64,000 nucleotides of DNA from Spongilla lacustris (lineage: Eukaryota; Porifera; Demospongiae; Spongillida; Spongillidae). The notes under the pieces were generated by a model. That model was not told the DNA's origin, made no database searches, and saw only the letters and a list, made by a program, of their open reading frames with translations. Location: NCBI GenBank assembly GCA_949361645.1, contig OX442419.1:9144976-9208975 (forward strand), read 5' to 3'. The translations under genes were made by a program, and so were the position numbers. The stretch's first letter is position 1. Every line of letters begins with the position of its first letter. Shown here piece after piece: positions 58,475-64,000 of the stretch.

Positions 58475-58555
58475 GCAGTACGGTCACACCCCTAACATCT
58501 GGGGGTGTGGCCATGAGTGGGCGTGCCATTCGCCTTTCATAATTAGTTGGGCGCG
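58475..58555. promoter_or_regulatory. Putative bidirectional promoter
   Basis: 81 bp separate the ATG of the minus-strand SNF2 gene from the ATG of the plus-strand amidohydrolase. It is GC-rich with GGGGGTGTGG and GAGTGGGCGTG boxes (GC-box-like) and no TATA box. The divergent layout is observed; promoter function is inferred. Confidence 0.4.
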
Positions 58556-59430
58556 ATGGCGGGCAAGAAACTAATAGTCATCGATGCGTGGGCCCAACAC
58601 CCTACCCTTCGTTTCATCACTAATCCATTTTTGAATTCACTGAAGCGATGGACCAAAACTCAATATCCTTCCGAAGAAGTTCCAGTTTCGACTACCATCA
58701 GCTCCATGGATATGGGAGGCATTACCAAGAGTCTGATTTCCGCATGGTATGCCCCTAAAGATGTCATGATTTCGAACGATGAAGTGGCGAGCTTTGTGAA
58801 GCAACACCCTAGTCGTTTAGTAGGAGTTGGCTCGGTCAACATCTCTAAACCCATGTTGGCGGTAAAGGAGATGCGTCGCTGCGTTGACAGACTGGGATTC
58901 AAGGCGATACGCGTATTACCTTGGCTATGGGAGACACCGCCTACGGACCGTCGCTTCTACCCCGTGTACGCCGCGTGCTGTGAATTGGGCGTTCCATTTT
59001 GCACGCAAATTGGACACACAGGACCCCTGATGCCGTCAGAAGTTGGCCGGCCCATCTACCTTGATCAGGTGGCCATCGATTTCCCCGAGCTCGTGATAGT
59101 GGCAGGCCACATCGGTTATCCTTGGACAGACGAAGCCATTGCTGTGGCCACCAAACACGAAAACGTATTCATTGATACGTCTGCCTATACCGCGGTACCG
59201 TTAAACGGTATCCAACCTCTCTGATAGAGTATACCATAGATATTAAGTAAGTACTAAATATCTATGAGTATACGAGACGCCATGGTCGGACGAAAGTAAT
59301 GTTCGGAACAAACTACCCTATGATACTGCCGGCTAAAGCTCTCGAGGACTTAAACACACTTGGACTTGATGATGAAGCCAAGGAATTGTTCCTTGGCAAA
59401 AATGCGCAAAGGGTCTTCAAACTACCATAG
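58556..59430 (+). pseudogene. Amidohydrolase (ACMSD/amidohydrolase-2 type), disrupted near the C-terminus
   Basis: The ATG at 58556 opens an intronless frame of 222 codons. It reads VIDAWAQHPT at the N-terminus, then HPSRLVGVGSVN, TQIGHTGPLMPSEVGRPIYL and VAGHIGYPWTDEA, metal-dependent amidohydrolase barrel segments. At 59222 it meets TGA. The family sequence continues in another frame: SLIEYT just after 59215, then RRHGRTKVMFGTNYPM at about 59274-59321 and LGKNAQRVFKLP to TAG at 59428-59430. Two lesions explain the break: a one-base loss near 59213-59218 and a 39-base insertion (59235-59273) containing an in-frame TAA. Spliced alternatives would lose a conserved helix. The catalytic-type Asp of GTDYP is Asn here. 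Confidence 0.75.
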
Positions 59431-59789
59431 GTCAAACAGCTGCACTTGTATAATATAGTTATAGATTTAAAACTTTCAATTACAGTTCGTATTATATATG
59501 TGTCACATTCAATTTGTTGGAACATCAGTGTTGCAATTGCAAAGTTATAACGAATTAAGATTATCTTGCAACTTATAAGTTAACAAATAGATAAAAACTG
59601 GGACCGAATTTGAAGAAATTTGGACTCTCCTATAGAGAAAGGCAGGTCAGTTTTGCTCTTTTGGTATGTAAATGAACTCAGCCTGTACCATACGATAACA
59701 CATACACTGACGTACTGTAAGTTTGCTTATATATGAACAACTTCCATGCTGATACAATTGTTTCAGTACTGCAACAATAACCAGGCCCA

Positions 59790-60010
59790 CCTAGGACATA
59801 AGGTACTCCTTGATAACCATGCAGGCCTACCTATACCAGGCCCACCTATAACCAAGCCCACCTATACCCCCTGATAACCAGGCCCACCTATACCCCCTGA
59901 TACTGATAACCATGCAGGCCCACCTATACCCCCTGATACTGATAACCATGCAGGCCCACCTATACCCCCTGATACTGATAACCAGGCCCACGTATACCCA
60001 ATGATAACCA
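59790..60010. repeat. CAGGCCCACCTATACCCCCT minisatellite
   Basis: Six to seven irregular units of CAGGCCCACCTATACCCC with TGATACTGATAACCATG spacers. 59431-59790 contains no recognised gene. Confidence 0.85.
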
Positions 60011-60049
60011 GACCCACCTAGGTTTTAAATGCATGTGATCGAGTGTATA

Positions 60050-60490
60050 ATAATAATTATTATTATTAACCAGTAATATTTTAGTCGTTATTGTATAAAT
60101 ACATATACAACATCACAATACAGGATAAATAGACATACACAAATACACTGATATATTATAAACATATACAACTAGACTACACACACTGTACACAAAATGC
60201 TAACTATATACCTACCCTACATCACTTTGACAGATGCTACGGGAAAGGATGGCAATGGCATTAGCTTGTACCAGGTGAAGATTCAGCCGCCCGTAGAGTT
60301 CGGTAAGAACCACAGACTTTGTCTTGGACGAGCAAGTGGCTAGTCGAGAGGCTAGCTGAGAGATAGACTCCAAAGCCTCTTTTCCCTAGGCTCCATATGA
60401 CTTCACCACCAATGGTACACAGACCCAATCAAGTTCCTTTACATTTGGTGTCATTGGAGGAGTGCTTTCTCAGCTCAGTGGTCATTGCAG
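60050..60490 (-). pseudogene. Retroelement family A 3' end
   Basis: The minus strand matches the family A C-terminus and tail. It is nearly the same sequence as 62290-62680 in the same orientation, forming a direct repeat of about 400 bp that brackets the + strand copy at 60.6-62.2 kb. Confidence 0.75.
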
Positions 60491-60566
60491 CTATTATTAT
60501 TATTATTAACAATGTTTAATGCACTTTCCAGAGATTTACCCATGGACCTCCTGGTGTTGCTCATAA

Positions 60567-62216
60567 CATCCAAAACTTTGGCATCCTGTTGGTTCAATTT
60601 CCTCGGCATCAGAGGTTCAGCAAGGTGATCCTCTTGGCCCTCTACTGTTTGCTCTAGTCCTTCAATCAGTTCTGAAAAAGTTAGCAGCTGACCCTCAATG
60701 TCAACAGCTCTTGCTTAATGCCTGGTACTTAGATGATGGGGCCCTGGCTGGTCCAGGCTCTGCTGTGCTCAGAGCTCTAGAGGTCCTAGGTGCAGAGGGC
60801 AAGCCAAATGGTCTGATTCTTAATCCATCCAAATGTGATTTTTTCAGTCCTAATACAGATACCTTTCAACCTTTCGACTCCAGCATCCCTACATCAACTA
60901 CACCTAACTTTGAAATCCTGGGGGCACCAATTGGAAGTCCAGAATTTTGTGGTGAATACATTGAGGCAAAGAGAAAGCAGGCTTGTTCTCTTCTCCATCT
61001 TTTACCTCAGCTATGTGACCCTCAAGTATCCATCTTGCTACATGTACTTCGCCACTGTGCTAGCTTTTGTAAGCTGTCCCATTTAGGTCGCTCAGTTCCT
61101 CCGTGTGATTCTTCTCTAAGGCAGTTTATGCTCTTTGATGAAGATGTCCTCCACTGTTTGGAAGAATGTGCAGCCTTTGAACTTACACTTTCAGCCACCA
61201 AACAAGTTCAGCTACCATTACGGCATGGTGGTCTTGGATTGACATCAGTCTCTAACCACTCCTCCAGTGCGTTTATTTCGTCTTTGTCCAATGCTATTGA
61301 TGTCACCAGTGCTCCAAATGCTTCCCATCACCTCAAACAGGCAATAGCACTCTACAACACAAAGATCAACTCTGCTGATGCCATAACATTTGAATCAGTG
61401 ACTAGCTCTCCTCCACAGCAGCACCATCTATCAGGCAAAATTGAAGACAATTCCTTTCAGACTCTTCTTATCAACAGTACAGTCTGTACCAGAGCAAGAC
61501 TCAGAGCAGTATCAGCCAGTAATGCTAATGCCTGGTTGAGAGCTATTCCTTGCATACACAATGACTCAGCTTTGGAGCCTCAAGAGATGCAAGTCCTATT
61601 AAAATGGTGGCTAGGTCTACCTGTCTTCTCAGCTGACAGTAAATGTCCCTTCTGCTCAAGTGCCCTTGATCCAGATTGCCACCACGCCCTTACATGTCGT
61701 TCTGGAGGGGACGTCATTGCACGGCACAATAAGCTGAGAGACTGTGTTGCCAATCTGTGCTCCAAAGCATGCTTATCTCCTCAACTGGAGAAAGGTCCAG
61801 GCATAGACTTTTCTAGGCCAGCTGATGTGCTGGTGCCAAACTGGTCCCTCTCCAACCCTGCAGCTTTTGACCTGAAAGTCATTCATCCGCTTAATACGGA
61901 CTTGATTCTGGAAGCGAGTTTGGCTTCAGGCAACTCTGCAGAGGTTGGTGAGATTGAAAAGCATGCCAAGAATGATCAGATGTGTGCAAGGTTGGGCTGG
62001 ACATGTATTCCATTAGTGGTGGAAGTCTATGGTGGTTGGGGATGTGAAGCCAAAGAATGCTACTCTAGATTGAGCAAGAGGCTAGCTATGCAAGTGGGAA
62101 TCTGTGAAACTGAGGCACTGTGCCAAATGTACTGCCTGCTGGCTGTCACACTGATGAGGCAGAATGCAAGAGCCATCCTCCTCAGATGTGCCCGTGCTCC
62201 CCTTCTTGAGTATTAA
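60567..62216 (+). CDS. Retroelement family A ORF: partial reverse transcriptase plus C-terminal endonuclease-type domain
   Basis: The longest open retroelement frame here (549 codons, no interruption, stop TAA at 62214). It enters within the RT at SEVQQGDPLGPLLFAL, then has the catalytic WYLDDGALAG (YxDD-type), thumb-like sequence, a zinc-knuckle CPFCSSALDPDCHHALTC, ARHNKLRDCVANLCSKAC, the endonuclease-like RPADVLVPNWSLSNPAAFDL (R-P-x-D ... D-x-K pattern) and the C-terminal CIPLVVEVYGGWGCEAKE. The order RT, zinc knuckle, restriction-like endonuclease is that of R2/CRE/NeSL-type non-LTR retrotransposons; the exact clade is an inference. It is 5'-truncated (fingers and N-terminal domain missing), as usual for target-primed insertions. 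The tail is AT-rich. Confidence 0.8.
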   Translation, partial: HPKLWHPVGSISSASEVQQGDPLGPLLFALVLQSVLKKLAADPQCQQLLLNAWYLDDGALAGPGSAVLRALEVLGAEGKPNGLILNPSKCDFFSPNTDTFQPFDSSIPTSTTPNFEILGAPIGSPEFCGEYIEAKRKQACSLLHLLPQLCDPQVSILLHVLRHCASFCKLSHLGRSVPPCDSSLRQFMLFDEDVLHCLEECAAFELTLSATKQVQLPLRHGGLGLTSVSNHSSSAFISSLSNAIDVTSAPNASHHLKQAIALYNTKINSADAITFESVTSSPPQQHHLSGKIEDNSFQTLLINSTVCTRARLRAVSASNANAWLRAIPCIHNDSALEPQEMQVLLKWWLGLPVFSADSKCPFCSSALDPDCHHALTCRSGGDVIARHNKLRDCVANLCSKACLSPQLEKGPGIDFSRPADVLVPNWSLSNPAAFDLKVIHPLNTDLILEASLASGNSAEVGEIEKHAKNDQMCARLGWTCIPLVVEVYGGWGCEAKECYSRLSKRLAMQVGICETEALCQMYCLLAVTLMRQNARAILLRCARAPLLEY

Positions 62217-62279
62217 ACTTAATTGTGTTATGTAATGAAATTATTATTCTATGTATTTTATTATAATTATTTTTCACCA

Positions 62280-63300
62280 TGTTTCATTATTATTATTTTT
62301 AGATATACAGGATAAATGGACATGCACAAATACACTGATATGTAAACATATACAACTAGACTAAACACAATGTACACAAAATGCTAACTATATATCTACC
62401 CTACATCACTTTGACTGATGCTACGGGACAGGATGGCAATGGCATTAGCTCATACCAGGTGAAGGTTCAGCCGCCCATAGAGTTCGGTAAGAACCACAGA
62501 CTTTGTCTTGGACGAGCAAGTGGCTAGTCGGAGGCTAGCTGAGAGATGGACTCCAAAGCCTCTTTTCCCCAGGCTCCATACGACTCCACCACCAATGGTA
62601 CACAGACCCAATCAAGTTCCTTACATTTGGTGTCATTGGAGGAGTGCTTTCTCAGCTCAGTGGTCAGTGCAGCTACTCCTGTTGTCACACTCGCTTCCAA
62701 AAGAGTTGTAGGATTAAGCGGAGATGTGACAGACAGGTCAAAAGCTGCTGCCTTGCCCAAGACCCAGTTTGGAACTAAAAGGTCAGCTGGACGGGTGTGG
62801 CTGTGATTGGTGAGATTATTACCCATTTCCACCTGGACACCCAGATGAGCTCGCCGGCAGGACTCTGCAAGGACATCACGCAGTTTGTTGTGGCGGGAAA
62901 CCACATCACCACCCCTTTTCCAGGTAATAGCATGATGGCCAAGTGGGTCCAAGGCAATCTCAGGGCACAGTGGGCAGCATGAACCATAAGAAAGGTCCAG
63001 GCCAAGCCACCACTTGATGGCAACCTGAAATTGGGAAGGGTCAAGATGGAGTCCAAGACCTTCTGATGGAGTAACAGACAGCCATGAACCTGCATGAGGG
63101 GAGGAAACAGACAGCAAGCGAGCCTTGTCAGCGATGGAGGACATGTCAAGTAGAACCTTGAAGAGGTGGTCATCCAGCTTGGAGGAAAGGCTCTTTTGGG
63201 TGACTGAAGTCAACAGAAGTGCCTCTAAGTTAATAGCCTCTGATTGTGGTAGAAACGAATTAAACATATGAGTTGCTGAGGCAAGGTGATGCTGAGACTG
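62280..63300 (-). pseudogene. Retroelement family A, 3' third
   Basis: The minus strand is open for 247 codons (63267-62524): WLGLDLSYGSCCPLCPEIAL, HHAITWKRGGDVVSRHNKLR (one knuckle Cys replaced by Trp), RPADLLVPNWVLGKAAAFDL and CVPLVVESYGAWGKEALESI. The frame breaks near 62525, and the final YGRLNLHLV...AIAILS part continues in another frame to about 62386. It lies tail to tail with the 60.6-62.2 kb copy. Confidence 0.8.
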
Positions 63301-63379
63301 GGAGCCATATTATTATTATTATGATTATGATATTATTATACATTATAAAATTATACAGATACATCAGGATAAATGAACA

Positions 63380-63640
63380 AACAACACGATACTTATCCTA
63401 ACACTCACTCACTCACTCACACAATATACATATTTATACAAAAAAACTCTTCCTCCTGACTGCCCATCTTCATTGTTCCCAACACAGAAGCTGCATTGCC
63501 ACGTTGGATGGCAAGTGAGAGTCTCTGAGTGAGATATGCAAAGGAGTTGGCTTCTCCAGACACCTGCCTCAACCGATGTCCCAAACCTTTCAGGAACTCC
63601 ATTGTCTTTGGTCCAAATACTCCATAATTTTTCATCATTA
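63380..63640 (-). pseudogene. Retroelement family B C-terminus
   Basis: The minus strand reads NYGVFGPKTMEFLKGLG, HRLRQVSGEANSFAYLTQRL and SLAIQRGNAASVLGTM. It is almost identical to 22900-23110, including the (GTGAGT)n tail beyond the stop. Confidence 0.75.
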
Positions 63641-63759
63641 TTTATTATTAAAAATACAACAGTATAGACTAACACATATGGCTAACAACATGATACTTAT
63701 CCTAACACTCACTCACTCACACAATATACATGCATATTTATACAAAAAACTCTTATTAT

Positions 63760-64000
63760 ATTTAGGGTTTGAACCCGGTCGGGTATCGAATGTTGCAATA
63801 CTGGTGTGGAGCAAGTGCAAGACTCCAAAATGTAATTTATCATAGAGAAATGGTGTATGGACTGTTGAAAATAGGAAGTCGATAGCGTTTAGCGTTCGGA
63901 AGATATAGTGATTCAAACAAGAAGCATTTTTATAACATTACAAGGTTATAAACATCGGACATTTTCGCGGGAACTGTCCCATTTATTTATTTTAGATGTA
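63760..64000. mobile_element. Right part of a TGGGACAGTTTCC-type element
   Basis: Colinear with 36890-37120: GGGTTTGAACC, GGGTATCG, GAAAATAGGAAGTCGATAGC, CGGAAGATATAGTGATT and the terminal GGAACTGTCCCA. The remainder of the family structure lies left of a junction with retroelement tail sequence or outside the window. Confidence 0.65.

Noticed and set aside
59222..59273. Conventional intron in the amidohydrolase
   Set aside because: Splicing choices that keep frame (for example GCG/GTACCG to GAG/TATACG) would delete a conserved helix segment that is visible in the intervening DNA, so a broken gene is the better reading, though not proven.
1..64000. tRNA, rRNA or other structured RNA genes
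   Set aside because: None recognised by eye. A covariance-model search would be needed to exclude small ones.

Overview
The window is eukaryotic and looks like a marine invertebrate genome, most likely a sponge. This is an inference. It rests on intron-rich genes with small GT-AG introns, an animal-type S-adenosylmethionine synthetase and mitochondrial phosphate carrier, a POT/SLC15-like transporter and a single-exon GPCR of the kind common in sponges, and a very high load of decayed endonuclease-type retroelements, MITEs and minisatellites. No tRNA, rRNA, CRISPR array or prokaryotic operon structure was seen.

Layout. 1-3.2 kb: decayed non-LTR retroelement 3' ends of two families, called A and B here, in alternating orientation. 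4.4-13 kb: a + strand gene for a single-pass membrane coiled-coil protein made of about 19 tiny phase-0 exons. It is preceded by a 31-bp minisatellite, carries a 32-bp minisatellite and a MITE in its introns, and its last two exons are tandemly duplicated. 13.5-13.9 kb: a long foldback (hairpin) element. 15.4-16.4 kb: a family A remnant. 18.1-19.6 kb (-): a POT/SLC15-like transporter. 20.3-23.7 kb: more A/B remnants, one pair sealed inside a TA-flanked terminal-inverted-repeat element. 24.7-35.0 kb (+): a complete 10-exon S-adenosylmethionine synthetase gene of 399 codons. Its intron 4 holds a structurally complete Ty3/gypsy LTR retrotransposon in antisense orientation with two identical 187-bp LTRs. 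35.9-37.1 kb: an inverted-repeat element. 38.3-39.3 kb (-): a GPCR. 39.9-41.9 kb (+): ankyrin-repeat exons, one of them interrupted by a 747-bp element. 43.4-44.6 kb: a hAT-like non-autonomous element with perfect 14-bp TIRs and 8-bp TSDs. 46.5-47.5 kb: a 46-bp satellite. 47.8-50.1 kb (-): the mitochondrial phosphate carrier, lacking its normal N-terminal exons and with a perfect GGGA array of about 1.1 kb in one intron. 54.5-58.5 kb (-): a 3-exon SNF2-family ATPase with an embedded RING finger. It is divergent from, and 81 bp from, a + strand amidohydrolase (58.6-59.4 kb) that is broken by a frameshift and a 39-bp insert. 60-64 kb: A and B retroelement copies and a further inverted-repeat element end.

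How the parts relate. The host genes are unrelated housekeeping or receptor functions: methyl-donor synthesis, phosphate import into mitochondria, peptide/solute transport, signalling, and DNA or chromatin remodelling. The architecture is shaped mainly by transposition. Elements sit in introns of the coiled-coil, MAT and carrier genes, interrupt an ankyrin exon, and may have disrupted the amidohydrolase. All exon boundaries were assigned by reading splice sites and protein families by eye and have not been tested against transcripts.
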